The translations under genes and the position numbers were made by a program. Under the pieces are notes generated by a model. The model saw only the letters and a list, made by a program, of their open reading frames with translations, did not search any database and had not been told where the DNA came from. A stretch of 64,000 nt of DNA from Emiliania huxleyi CCMP1516 (Eukaryota; Haptophyta; Isochrysidales; Noelaerhabdaceae): positions 51,782 through 115,781 of the forward strand of contig NW_005201338.1 in assembly GCF_000372725.1 (NCBI RefSeq), in the 5' to 3' direction. Shown piece after piece: positions 1 through 10,601 of this stretch. The first letter of the stretch is position 1. Each line of letters starts with the position of its first letter.

Positions 1-96
1 CAAGACAGATTTTCGATGGATTGTGGAAAAGGAGAATATAAGAATTGGAGGTATATGGCATAGATTTAATACAATAGGGGGGGGGGGGGGGCGCAC

Positions 97-1430
97 GTGA
101 TTGCGTTGCTCCAGACGAGGCGCATGTCGCGGACGAAGCCTCCCGCGTCGGTGTACTCCTACGGACATGTCTCGGACCTGTCACGGACGTGTCTTGGACC
201 TGTCCCCTCTCCCGCGCGTGTGTCGTCCTTGCGGTCGAGGCGCTGCTCGACGGTGCCGAGGTCCATCGGGTGGGTGATCACCGTCGGGTAGTCGGGGATG
301 TTGAGCGCAACCTGCGAGAGGAGTGGGCTGTCCTCACCATCTGCCACCCATCGTCCCTCCTTCGGGCGGTGTGCCGCCACCGGGTCGACGGGCGCGAGGA
401 AGTCACGCGCCTGTGGCACCATTCGTCACTCATTACCGCGCACCATCCGACTATGAGTCGAGAGGAGAATCGCCGCGGCCTGAGGCATCTGCAGAAAGGG
501 GCGCAGCAGCGAGCGGCACTGGCCGAGGGTCATCTCGAAGCTGTCCGCCTCCACCGCACCCGCCGCAGCGCTCGCCCCGCCCGCCGCGCCCGACCGCCCC
601 GCCGGCCGCGCGGCGGCGGGCGGCGCCGGCGCGCGCTTTCGCGCGGGCGCGGCCGGCGGCGGCGCGGCGGCGTCGAGGGCGATGGCGGCGGTGTCTGCGA
701 AACCGGACTGGCTGAACTTTCGCTTGGTGTGCTCCCGGAGGGTCGACGCGTCCGCCCCGATCCACGACGTCGGCCCGTTGAAGTCGATCGCGTTCTGCCA
801 GATGAGGTCGATGTCGCGCCTCAGGTCGGCGACCGTGCCGTACCGGCCCCGCTCGAGGTTGGAGGAGACGGTGGCGAGGTCCATCGGCTGCGTGATGATG
901 GTCGGGTAGTGCGGCAGGTTGAGCGCCACGTAGTCCACCGGCACGCGGAACGGCTTCGAGCGCGCGTGCGACTGCAGGCTGCGCAGGAGGGGCCGCAGCT
1001 TTGAGGCGGGCACGCCGTCCGCCGCGTCAGAGTCCGGCGCGGGAGGCGCGGGCCGGTCGCACGAGCCGACCAGGGCCTCGAGCCGGTCGTCGAAGGCCTT
1101 CTCGAGCGCCCTGGCCGCCTCGTGCACCACCGAGCCGACCGGGTTGTACAGCCGCGCGTTGTACCAGACGAGCTTGACGTCGGCCACAAACTCCTCCGTC
1201 GTCGCATAGCTGCTCGCGTCAAGCTTCTTCTCGATCGTGCCGAGGTCCATGGGCTCGCGGACGATGGTGGGGTAGTCGGGGATGCGCAGCGCGACGACGT
1301 CGACCGGCTGCAGAAAGTAAAACGCCTGGTCCATCTTGCTGATCGGCTTGAGCAGGTCGCGGCCCGCCAGCCGCAGCGAGATGGCGCCGCACGAGCCGGC
1401 CGGGACTTGCGGCCGGGAGTAGGTGGACAT
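97..1430 (-). CDS. Multi-bromodomain protein (BET/polybromo-like), 3' end outside window
   Basis: Likely chromatin reader that binds acetyl-lysine on histones in the nucleus. The ATG at 1430 opens an exon to 480 holding two bromodomains; each shows the family PxYPxI...PMDLxT helix-ZA region (IPDYPTIVREPMDLGTI and LPHYPTIITQPMDLATV) and the Asn-containing BC loop (LVWYNARLYN, LIWQNAIDFN). A third bromodomain is spread over exons 410-381, 311-228 and 158-97 (IPDYPTVITHPMDLGTV, then LVWSNAI). The three introns (411-479 GC-AG, 312-380 GT-AG, 159-227 GA-AG) are each 69 nt and keep frame exactly. The last exon probably ends at 97 in a GTGCGC donor followed by a C-rich intron, so the gene continues past the window start. 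Domains and strand are seen directly; the GA-AG boundary is inferred from domain alignment. Confidence 0.85.
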
Positions 1431-1724
1431 GGCGCCCCCACAGCGGGACTCGCCCCCACACCGGCGCAGCAGCAGCGGACGCGAGCACGCCTGCAGGCGG
1501 CGGTGCCGGTGCGGTGAGCGGCGGCGGGCGCGCGGCAGCGCGGCGCGAGAGTGGGCGCGTGAAGTGGCGCATGAGCCGCGCGGCCGCTGCCGATTCGCGC
1601 GCGCGGCGCGAGAGGAGTGGCGGGAGCAGGAGCGGAGGACACGGGCCGGGGCGGGGCGCGCGCCGGGCGAGAGCGAGCGGAGAATAACGCGAAAAGCGGC
1701 TGGGGAGGGGAGTTGCCGCAATAC

Positions 1725-2660
1725 GATAACGGTCCCGCCGACGAGCCGGGGGGCCGAGGCCGGAGGGCCCCGGGGGGGGCTTGGGGTCAGCTGTCGGAGG
1801 AGGCGAGAGATGGGCTGGCGCGACCTCTGCGAGTAGAGTCGGGACGTGCGAGCTCACTCACCGGGGGAGGGAAAGGCCCGTCCGTTGCAGTCAGTGGCAG
1901 CCGGATCACCGCGACCTTCGGCAGGGAGGGCCACGCCTCCCCGAGCCTGAAGAGGAGCCGGCGGAAGGGGGGGGCGAGCCAAGGACGATAGAGAGGCCGC
2001 GGGTGCGGGCACGACTCGCCGACCAGAGGGAGAGCGGGCTCGACCTCCCGGAGGTGGAAGCGGGAGTGACCCAATGCCACCGTCCTCGCCCAGGGGGTCG
2101 GGAGCGGGGTCGCCGGAGGCGGAGTCAGCGGGATCAGGCATCCTCGCCCAGGGGGTCGGGAGCGGGGTCGCCGGAGGCGGAGTCAGCGGGATCAGGCAGA
2201 GAGGACGAAACGGTGGCGGGGCCGCGGCCAAAGAAGGCTAGGAGGGGAGGTCGGGCCCCACGGTCATCGCGTAACCATCGGAAGGCGAACAGGAGGGAGG
2301 ACCGAGGGGAGGGAGGGCCCCCCTCGGAGGGGGGGTGAGGAGACCGTGCGCGGAGCGGGGGGAGTTCCGAGCGGTGCAGTCAGTGAGGAATGGGTGTGTT
2401 GTCGTGCTAGAGTCTGGTGTCTACTAGCCCCGAGTAGAGGGGGCGTTCCGCTGCTAGGGGAAACCCGGAGCGCAGAGCTAACCCTCGGGGACCCGTGTTT
2501 ACTTTAAGGCCCTTTCCCTGCGAACGCGCACCCCCGGGGCTAGGGCTCTCTTGCCCGCAACCCGATCCCGATCATCCGGCCCGCTGGGTGCGCTTCTTAG
2601 CTCCCCGGCCCTGGATGTGAGGCTGATGACCGCACTCCAAGTGCTCCAAGTGCGGGACCG
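1725..2660 (-). repeat. Dispersed repeat family A, inverted copy
   Basis: On the minus strand this matches 59925-60830 (+). The best conserved part, 2390-2660, also matches 7645-7910 (+). All three copies share a block running from CACTTGGAG-type repeats through gggccggatgatcgg, aaagggccgtaaagtaaaca and gagctagtagacac. The 1725-2390 part is looser but still recognisable. No terminal repeats or coding capacity were identified in this copy. Confidence 0.75.
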
Positions 2661-3360
2661 GGCGAGGCACTCCCACGCCTCACGTAAACGCACAACCCCG
2701 GGCCCCGAAATCGCACATTGATGACAGTGACATGCAACACGGGGTCCCAGGGAAGGCTGAATAAGGTTTGCCTCTCGCACCCCGTCTCTTTTCCTTTCCT
2801 GTTTTCTCTACAGCGCCCTCTTTTCCTCTATTTTCCCGGGGAAAGCACAAATTTTCCGGGCTCTGAGCCGAGTCTGAGTGAGGCTGGTTGGTTTGGGCCC
2901 AAACAAAATCAGCCAAATCGGCAAAATACCCGATGGAGAGGGGGGTGGGGACGGCGGGGGCGGGGAGGGTGGTGGCGGGGAGCGGGAGGGCGGGGGTGGG
3001 GACGGAGGGGGTATTTTGCGGGTACCTGGAAAACCCCGGGTAATACCCGGTATGTTGTGCCCCCTCCTCGGTTTTGCCTCAGATTTTGCCCCAGACCAGC
3101 TCGCAGACTCATGGAAACTCGAGAGTTGCCAGAATGGAGCTCCAAAAACTCTCTGTTCCCTGGAAATTTCCGGAAACGCAAAGTGCTGGGGACGACGCTC
3201 TGTTTTCCTTTTTGTTTGCCGGAAAAGTATATGCAGGCCAACTCGTTGGCCAACTTGCTCAGATTCGAGATTGCAGTGGTTGTCCGCGGGGTGTGCTCCA
3301 GGCGGTCGTGGTACGTGGATCGCTGGATCCGATGTTTAGTTTATCCTACCTTCCTGCCTA

Positions 3361-3830
3361 CAGTGGGTTGCGGGCATTAAGAAAACAGGGGATTGCGCGG
3401 CACGCCGCCGGTTCTACGCCTTTCCACAGCCCTCATCCACCCCACGCCGTGGTTTCTTAGCTCCGGCCGGCACTCAAGCCAGAGCCGGCCCGACCGAAGG
3501 AAGGAGTTTTACTCGAGTAGGTGAGAGGTAAGCTGCGGTCCGCGAGGGCGATGCCAGAGTCTGCCGCCGAGTCGGCTCTCTGGATGTGACGGGAAGACGC
3601 ACACACGCCTCCATCCACTCCACTCAGAACACCGCAGACTTGAAAAGTGACAAGTGCGCGCGCCGCAGGCGAAGAGAAATTTTGAGCTGCAGCTGGGGCT
3701 CCCGTTCACACTCGTATCTGGCCTTTTCTCGGGGCCGCGCCTGCGGCGCGCCGTGGTTTCTTAGATTTTTGCGGAAATCGCTTGGTAGGGTTTCTTAATG
3801 CCACGTTTTCTTAATGCCCGCAACCCACTG
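3361..3830. mobile_element. MITE with perfect 26-bp terminal inverted repeats and TA target duplication
   Basis: The first 26 bases, starting cagtgggttgcgggc, are the exact reverse complement of the last 26. TA lies immediately outside both ends (3359-3360 and 3831-3832). The total is 470 bp with no coding capacity. CAGTG-type ends with a TA duplication are typical of non-autonomous Tc1/mariner-like elements. Inside, a segment reading cgtggtttcttag occurs near both ends. Confidence 0.85.
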
Positions 3831-4224
3831 TAGCTTCGGCTTCGAATTGCATGATCCACATCGCTCATCGGCTCCCGCACTGAAGAGTGAAGGTTGGTAC
3901 TCTCCTGCAACCACAGTCCTTCCTGTGACAGTTATGGCAGGCCACTCTCAGCACTCAGGCCCTATTGTACAAGCACACCAGATCACCCACCCAGATCACC
4001 CACCACTTGGGGAGGGTTCTCTTCGTGATTTCTTTTTATGCTGTGATTCCGGCGTGAAGAGAGGGGGGAACCCGACCCACTACCCTACCTCCTCGGAGTG
4101 AGGGCCGCCAAGCAAAAAAGAAGATAGCTAGCTCGTCCGAAAAAAGAAACTGGTGGCTTGCGCTGCACGCCTCGTACCTACTGGGGAGCGCTTCACAGCT
4201 TCACTGCCTCGTTAGCCCCACGAT

Positions 4225-4961
4225 ATGTCCTCCCCTTCCTCCTCTCGTAAGCTGCCCAACATCCTCATCGTCGGCACGCCCGGGACGGGCAAGAGCACCA
4301 CCGCGCAGTACGTCGTGCAGGGCGCGCCGTCGATGCGGCACGTCGAGGTCGGCGCGCTCGTGAGGGAGAAGCAGCTGCACACGGGCTGGGACGCCGAGTA
4401 CGAGTGCCACGTGCTCGACGAGGACCGGATCCTCGACGAGCTGGAGGAGGGCATGGAGGCCGGCGGCGTCATCGTCGACTTCCACGGCGCGGACCTCTTC
4501 CCCGAGCGGTGGTTTGACCTCGTCGTTGTGCTTCGCACCGACAACAGCGTGCTCTACTCGCGGCTGCAGAGCAGGCGAGCGTGGGCGAGGGTAGAGACCC
4601 TAGGCACCCCATACGCGCGCACCCTGCGCGTCTCGGCCAGCGATGATCCCAAAGCTTAGTGATACTCGGAGACGCATGACGAGTCGTGTTCAGCGGACTG
4701 AGGCCGAGCCGCCGTGACGGGCGGCGCCGGGCTGGCCGAGCCTGGCAGGCTGACCCCTCTAACCCCCGCCGCAGAAACTACTCGCAGAAGAAGCTGACCG
4801 AGAATGTGGAGGCCGAGATCATGCAGGTGATCCTCGATGAGGCGCGCGAGTCGTACGCGGAGGAGATCGTGCTCGAGCTCTCCTCGGACACGCTCGAGGC
4901 GCTCGAGGCGAACGTGCAGCGGATACTCCAGTTCATCGCCGCCTTCAAACCCGCCGCGTGA
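4225..4961 (+). CDS. AK6: Adenylate kinase isoenzyme 6 / FAP7 (hCINAP)
   Basis: Atypical nuclear adenylate kinase/ATPase; in yeast and humans it assists late 40S ribosomal subunit maturation by acting with Rps14. Exon 1 (4225-4574) has the Walker A loop GTPGTGKST near residue 20 and the family signature DFHGADLFPERWFDLVVVL. Exon 2 (4775-4961) continues NYSQKKLTENVEAEI and ends after the C-terminal helix. The intron 4575-4774 starts with GC and ends with AG; joining there gives Arg-Asn-Tyr, aligning without a gap to the human RGYNEKKL region. The product is 178 aa, against about 172 in humans. A GT donor six bases downstream would insert residues not found in the family. Confidence 0.93.
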
Positions 4962-5484
4962 GTCGGAGCCGCCCCCGACTGTTGTGCGGAGGACTCGAGG
5001 TGTCGTGGCGTTGATTAAAGTGAGAGGCTCGCAGTCGGCACCGGGTTGGAGTGCGATGCGACTTGCAACCTTTCGCGCCCTTTCCCCGGGTTAGGGGTTA
5101 TCATAGAGTACTGTGCCGCTTTTTTTTGCCCTTTGCTCAAGCAAACAATGCTAGCTCCGTGTTTTGCTCGCCCCCGGCGCAGCCTGGAGCAGCCTGCAGG
5201 TGCAGCCTGATGCCTGCGTGTGCACGCCTGCTGCACGGTGAGAGAGAAGTTTTTAGGTATGTTGAGAGAGAGAAGAGAGAAGTGTGTCGGTTGTCGTGTG
5301 TCTGTAGTCTGAGAAGTGCAAGTGGTCGGGTAGTATATTGTGCTCTATTGTGTGCTCTTGTGTTGGAGCGTCGTCGAGCTCTGCCTCTGGGCAACCCCAG
5401 GGCATACAGCTTACAGGACCAAGGCTATTTCGCGCTCGGTCATTTTTTCTCTCTCTTTGCAAAGGGGGAAGAAATCACCGCCGC
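4962..5484. other. Intergenic region between AK6 and oxygenase-like gene
   Basis: Holds the AK6 3' end and presumed upstream sequence of the next gene, including T-rich (cgctttttttt near 5119) and AG-rich (5260-5285) tracts. An open frame runs through part of it into the next gene, but it has no conserved content and no ATG that improves the model. Confidence 0.55.
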
Positions 5485-6369
5485 ATGCGCGTCTTGCTGC
5501 CGCCGTCAGTCGCCTCGAACCCAAAGTTTGTCCGGCAGCTCCACGAGGCGCAGCGGATGCAGCAGGAGCTCCTCCGGTCTGATCCACCGCTCACCACCAG
5601 TTTGGCTCGCCACCTCGAGCTGCTGCCCGAGAGCGTGCACGCAGAGGCGAGGCGGCTGGGTGCGCTGTTGGCAGAGGTACTCGGCCTGCCTCCGGACGCG
5701 CCGCTCGAGCAGCTCCACCGCGCCATCGACGGCTTCTCCCCAGCAAGGCGGGCGCACGATCGCGTCATGAGCTCCAAGCGAAGACTGTGCGCACCGCTCG
5801 CCGACGCAGCGCAGGCGGCGCTGCTGCAAGGGGCCTATGACCGGCTCATCTGTGAGACAATCGCACCCTTCGTTGCGAACCGTTCGCCCGGCCTTGAGCG
5901 ACTGCACTACGCAACCTTCCCGACGCTGCGCGTGCAGACGCCTTCGTCGTCGGTCGCCACGATCCGACCACACCTGGACGGCATGTACGGCCTGGAGCCC
6001 GGTAGCCTCAACGTCTGGCTGCCTCTCACCGAGGTCCGGGAGGTTTCCGCGCTGTGGGTGGAGCAGTCGGTCGGGACGAGCGACTTTCGGCCGATCCGGC
6101 GGCCGACGCTCTTTGACGGCCGACGAAGCGTTCACTTCACGGTGCCGAACCGCTCGCGACTCACGAGAGTATCGCTCGACTTTCGGCTAGTGCCTGGCAG
6201 CTGCTTTGACGAGGAGTCGCGACTCGCCCGGCAGGGATACTACTCGACAGCCAGCGTCGACAGACACACCTCACGGTGGGTCAAGACATCCCACGGCCGG
6301 GTGTCGGAGCTGCACGGGCTGCCCCACACAGCAAAGCCGCGAATTACGGCCGCAGCCTGTGTATCTTGA
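5485..6369 (+). CDS. Phytanoyl-CoA dioxygenase/StrG-like Fe(II)-2OG oxygenase-fold protein
   Basis: A 294-aa single-exon protein. The C-terminal half resembles the StrG/PhyH type of 2-oxoglutarate and iron-dependent oxygenase: YATFPTLRVQTPSSSVATIRPHLDG, then LNVWLPLTEV, ALWVEQSVGTSDFRPI, and finally VHFTVPNRSRLTRVSLDFR. The HLD at about residue 166 could supply the His and Asp iron ligands, and the VHF histidine before the TRVSLDFR strand the second His. The N-terminal half is helical and unassigned. ATG 5485 is the first Met close to conserved sequence; the frame is open upstream but without support. Substrate unknown. The fold assignment comes from motif recognition, so the exact subfamily is uncertain. 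Confidence 0.6.
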   Translation: MRVLLPPSVASNPKFVRQLHEAQRMQQELLRSDPPLTTSLARHLELLPESVHAEARRLGALLAEVLGLPPDAPLEQLHRAIDGFSPARRAHDRVMSSKRRLCAPLADAAQAALLQGAYDRLICETIAPFVANRSPGLERLHYATFPTLRVQTPSSSVATIRPHLDGMYGLEPGSLNVWLPLTEVREVSALWVEQSVGTSDFRPIRRPTLFDGRRSVHFTVPNRSRLTRVSLDFRLVPGSCFDEESRLARQGYYSTASVDRHTSRWVKTSHGRVSELHGLPHTAKPRITAAACVS

Positions 6370-6915
6370 GATGTGCCTGTGAAAAGAAGCCTGTATGAAG
6401 GCGGGATATAGGCAAAAAATAAACAGCACACGTTGCGAGCGTCTGATGTATGTGCGCGGCCGGCGTGTGACTCGCGTGGTGTCAACCATAGTCTGAGCAC
6501 TGAGGGTATCCTATAAAAGTTCGGCCGATTTGGGTCAAAACGCTAAAAGCACGGTTTGTCTACAAAGAAGTAGGCGGGCACTTGTTTTCTCTTTGTCCTG
6601 TGTTAGTGTCAGTGCGCGCCAGTGGTCCCGTGCCTAGTGTTGTGTGAGAGAGAGTACCATGCGGAATCGAAGAAAGAAAACAGACAATTCAACGATGGGA
6701 GGAGGACGCACGCCGCCACCACACAGGGATTGTAAGGAGAGGGGTGTGTGATGCGCTAGCCGTCGCCCACCCTCGGGCGTCTACCTCTTCGTATCTCTCT
6801 TCGCAGGTTCGCGCCAATTCTCGCAGCAAAAAGAATGAAAGAAGACAGAGAACCAGGGAGGGATGGGAGGACGGCACGCCCGCAGCACAATTCTATGTAT
6901 GTATGTAGTAAGGTG

Positions 6916-7035
6916 AAGAACAGTCAGGCTCGGACTGGACACCAACGCGGTATGGGTGGACGCAAGACAGATGATGACGACACGCACGAGCGACACACAG
7001 ACACAAACAAGCTCACAAGACACACAGCCAGCGGG
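6916..7035 (+). repeat. Dispersed repeat family B, copy 1
   Basis: Starts at gtcaggctcggactggac and runs through gacgacacgcacgagcgac to cacaagacacacagccagcg. It is nearly identical to 44843-44963 on the same strand, which has an extra cagacaga unit. No coding content. Confidence 0.8.
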
Positions 7036-7644
7036 CTGCCACACATCCTGAGTGGGCGTACACATCACTCAGGCCACGTCCCCCCTGTCGCCCCCCCCAG
7101 CACTCCAAGGTGCCAAGAGACAAACAACAGCACAACAACACAGACAGGCGACAGGGGCGAACGTGTGATGAGACTAGAGCAGGTTTGCTCCGCCTCTAGC
7201 AATCTCGTCGCCGGCCGCAAGGCACGGACGAGACCGTGTGTGGGGTCTTGTGAGGTGTCTATGGACGCCCTCCTCACAGGCTATTGGCCAGCCGCTAGCC
7301 CTAACTCGCACTCATGGGTGACGACAGTTCATTGGATGAGTGGTTGCGAGCAGAGGCGCGTGTGCTGAATCTAGATCGCACGCCGCGGCATATGACTTGG
7401 GTAGGCGTGCGACCGCAGCGCGCCCGCCGAAGGCTCGACCGGGCACGCGTGTCAGCCAGAACTTTGCCAGTAGAGCGATCCTGGTCTTTCCGAAGACGAG
7501 CCCCGCGCCATAGGTGCCAGCCGTGCCTCCGCGGGAGCCGCCTCTCGAGCCGCGTCCCGCCGGCACTGTCCCTGAGTGCGTCCCGCCTTGGTTGGCGACA
7601 CGCACTCGACGAGGGCAGACAATTCTCTCAGCGACCTTCACGCC

Positions 7645-7910
7645 CATACTTGGAGCACTTGGAGTGCAGTTATCAACCTCACATCCAGGGCCAGGGAGCT
7701 AAGAAGCGCACCCAGCGGGCCGGATGATCGGTGTCGGGTTACGGGCTAGAGAGCCCTAGCCCCGGGGGTGCGCGTTCGCAGGGAAAGGGCCGTAAAGTAA
7801 ACACTGGTCTCCGAGGGTTGGTTCCGTGTACCGGGTTTCCCCTTAACTTCAGAACGCCCCCTCTACACGGAGCTAGTAGACACGACGCTGTACACCACGC
7901 ACGTACACAG
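7645..7910 (+). repeat. Dispersed repeat family A, short copy
   Basis: Shares with 59925-60260 (+) and 2390-2660 (-) the ordered blocks acttggagcacttggagtgc, cctcacatccagggccaggg, gggccggatgatcgg, aaagggccgtaaagtaaaca and gagctagtagacac. Copies differ by scattered substitutions and short indels, so they are old. Confidence 0.8.
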
Positions 7911-10177
7911 GTCCTCACTCAGCATCCCGTCCCAGGGTTCCACTGCCCGACTTCCCGGGGCTCCGGTTCTCCCTGATTCGCTCTTTTATTCGCCAGCCGA
8001 GCGTCGCCTGACGGTCGCTCCATACGATTCTTTGGCGCCCTTGGTTTCCCACTGCCAATCGCAGCGTGTCGCGCAGCCCCCAATGCCCGACGTCGCCTAT
8101 GGGACACCTGTGGCCGACACGGGGCCTGTGCCGCTCGGAACGCCCGTCTACCCGCCACCCCCTGTCTCACCAGCGGCAGCGGCGCCGGCCGTCAACCAGT
8201 GCGCTGCTTCGCAGCTCTCTGATCACACCGAGCGCACGATGCACTCGCGCGAGCGCTTTTGATCGTAGGCACGCCTTTGGTGGTCGCGACGACTATTCAC
8301 GCCCTTTGCCGATGCGTGTTGGAGGCTGCGGCGTCAAGAGGCATATTGGAGGCCGCGTCTTGCTCCCCGACTGGCTCCACGTCTCGGGTTGCTGTGCGAC
8401 GCTAACGGTCGACACGCGCGAGATGCTGCAGCCTGACCATCCGCACGGCGCGGAATTCGTCATCGGATCGCAATGCGGCGTGCGCGCATTTGCAGGCCGC
8501 GTTTCCGGATCCCGAGTCCACTGACGCGCGTGCCACCGCGAGCAGGTAGCTTGTGCCCGCCGTACTTTTGCTGCTCGTCGCTCACGCTGCTCGTCTCGCC
8601 CGACCGGCCCGCCTCCGCCGCGCCACCGGTGGGCTGCTGCTGCTGCTGCTCCGGTCCGGAGGGATGCGAGAGAGCGCCCCACAGCCCGTGCTTAGACAGA
8701 GAGCAGCCTGCTCTGGGTGGTGGCTTCCTTTGATGGTGCCTTGGTGAATGGGCGCGTCTCCCCTCGGCCGTGCAGGCCTGACCGTCGTCAAGTCGGACCA
8801 GCGAGCCGGCGGACGCGCCGCGCCGCCCCAGTCGCGCGCGGGCGCCATGCACGTGGGCGGGAGCGGCTGCTGCTCGACGGCGTGCCGCACACGCCTCGGG
8901 GCCCAGCACGCCGCAGAACGCTTCAGCGCTCGCCTCTGCGGTGCTGCCACGCCACTGCGCTCCCCCCCCCCCCCCTCCCCCACGCGGCAGGCGCGCGTGC
9001 TGCTGCTCGACCTCGGCCAGCCCCACGGCGCACCAAGCAGCCTCGGGCTCCTCTGACCGCGGTCGGCTCGGCCTGTCGCCCGCGGCTAGCCCGCCTCCCC
9101 AAGGGGAGGCGCCTTCTCCGCCGGACGGTCCCGGCGACCACCGAGGAGACGGCGGTAGCCGCGCGCAGTCAAGTACATACATGCTGTGGTAGAGAGAGAC
9201 CGCCCCGCGCGCCGACACGACGCCAGTAACGCCGCCGACGTCTCTGATACGTTTATATACTTGTGTACTCGAGGCAGTGGACCATGGTAGTGGCGATTGG
9301 CCCTATGGCCCAGTCGCCGGCTAGCGTTTCTTGCTTGCGCGCGTTTTTTGTGAAGAGAGAGGGCCAGTGTTGCCATCTGACTGTCGCCGTCGTCTCTGAA
9401 AGTCCTTTTCTTTGTCCAAGTCGCAAGTGAGTGTTAGTGCCAGTGCGCGCCAGTCCCGTGCCCAGTGCGCAGAGCGCAGTGTGAGCAGTGTTGTGAGAGA
9501 CCTGCACTTGGAAAATTGGAGTGCGTAAAGCGTGTGGATGCTGGGTTCAACAAAATCGGAGGACGCGACCCACTTCGCCACAGACGGTCCCGCGCCTCGC
9601 CGCTAAGACGGGTACACGACCGCGGCTTGTGTGCGTGTACCCGTCTTTGTCCGGAGTGAAAAGTCCAACGCGCTCGTCGGTGACGGCTTCCTCCAACCTG
9701 CGCCGCGCTCGGCGAACCTCGACAGCGCTTTCGGTGGCATGCAGCTCTTTGCGACAGAAGCCTGGAGAGCAGCTCCTCTGCTGCTCACACACTCTGCACA
9801 GCTGACACAGCCTACTGTGCGGCTGTCACAGCTGTGACAGCGATGGGCTCGCCCTCACTGGCCCTCAGTCACTTGTGCTGCGGCTTGTGTGAGCGACACT
9901 GCTCGGCGACTGCCGGCACACTGTGAGACCATGGGTGAGAGGTCAAACCACGCTACCAGCGCTTGGTCACATGGGCCCCGAGGTCAGATCCATCTACTCT
10001 GTTGATGACAAGACTTGTCTACCGGCTGGAGCCGAGCAGGAGGGCTTGGCGCACAACCCCTGTTCAACTCACCCTCCACACCCCGTACCTTATCACACGG
10101 CCGGCATGCCGACACCGCCACAATTATTTTTCGGTGTACCTGTGTTAGTGCCAGTGCGCGCCAGTCCCGTGCCCAAA

Positions 10178-10535
10178 GAGAAAGAAAGAAAACAGACAAG
10201 GGAAGGGAGGGATGGGAGGACGGCACGCCGCCACCACACAGGGATTTTAAGGAGAGGGGTGTGATGCGCTAGCCGTCGCCCACCCTTGGGCGTCCGCCTC
10301 TTCCTTAAAGAAAGAAAGAAAACAGACAACCTAAGGGAGGGATGGGAGGATGGTACGCCGCCACCACACAGGGATTTTAAGGAGAGGGGTGTGATGCGCT
10401 AGCCGTCGCCCACCCTTGGGCGTCCGCCTCTTCCTAAAGAAAGAAAGAAACAGACAGCAAGGGAGGGATGGGAGGATGGTACGCCGCCACCACACAGGGA
10501 TTTTAGGGGAGAAGTGTGGTCCGCCTCTTCCTATG
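10178..10535 (+). repeat. Three tandem copies of a ~128-bp repeat directly upstream of CSN5
   Basis: The unit contains aaagaaagaaagaaaacaga, gggagggatgggagga, ccgccaccacacagggat and gcgctagccgtcgcccaccc. Equivalent positions fall at 10225, 10355 and 10481, giving periods of 130 and 126; the third copy is truncated. Related single copies occur near 6690, 23460-23880 and 30740-30790, so this is a dispersed family that has gone tandem here. Confidence 0.85.
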
Positions 10536-10601
10536 CGACTAATGCGCCAGAAAATTCTTTTTCGCGTTCTGCCAAGCTGGCCGCCCCGCCATTTTGCGGG
10601 C

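Larger units (their letters stand above)
1431..4224. other. Repeat-rich intergenic region between bromodomain gene and AK6
   Basis: I see no convincing gene in these 2.8 kb. 1725-2660 is an inverted copy of the dispersed repeat also found at 59.9-60.8 kb. 2660-3090 holds G-rich and purine-rich sequence plus segments related to 32.3-32.66 kb in the opposite orientation. 3361-3830 is a MITE. Open frames here are low-complexity and have no recognisable domains. Confidence 0.7.
6370..10601. other. 4.2-kb repeat-rich intergenic region
   Basis: No gene could be supported. Contents in order: a segment (about 6602-6635) reading gtgccagtgcgcgccagt-like sequence that recurs at 9430, 10143, 30690 and, inverted, near 23370; a relative of the CSN5-upstream repeat (6690-6790); 6916-7035, nearly identical to 44843-44963; repeat family A at 7645-7910; GC-rich sequence with CTG runs (8636-8655) and long unrecognisable frames on both strands (8460-9220); and three tandem units at 10178-10535. 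The long frames are GC-rich and biased, with no domain. Confidence 0.65.

Noticed and set aside
189-1004. Plus-strand frame across the bromodomain gene
   Set aside because: Opposite strand carries three bromodomains; the plus frame is Arg-rich shadow sequence.
8460-9218. 252-aa minus-strand frame in the 6.4-10.6 kb region
   Set aside because: Low-complexity, with poly-Gln and poly-Gly from simple repeats. No domain, and several competing frames of similar length overlap.
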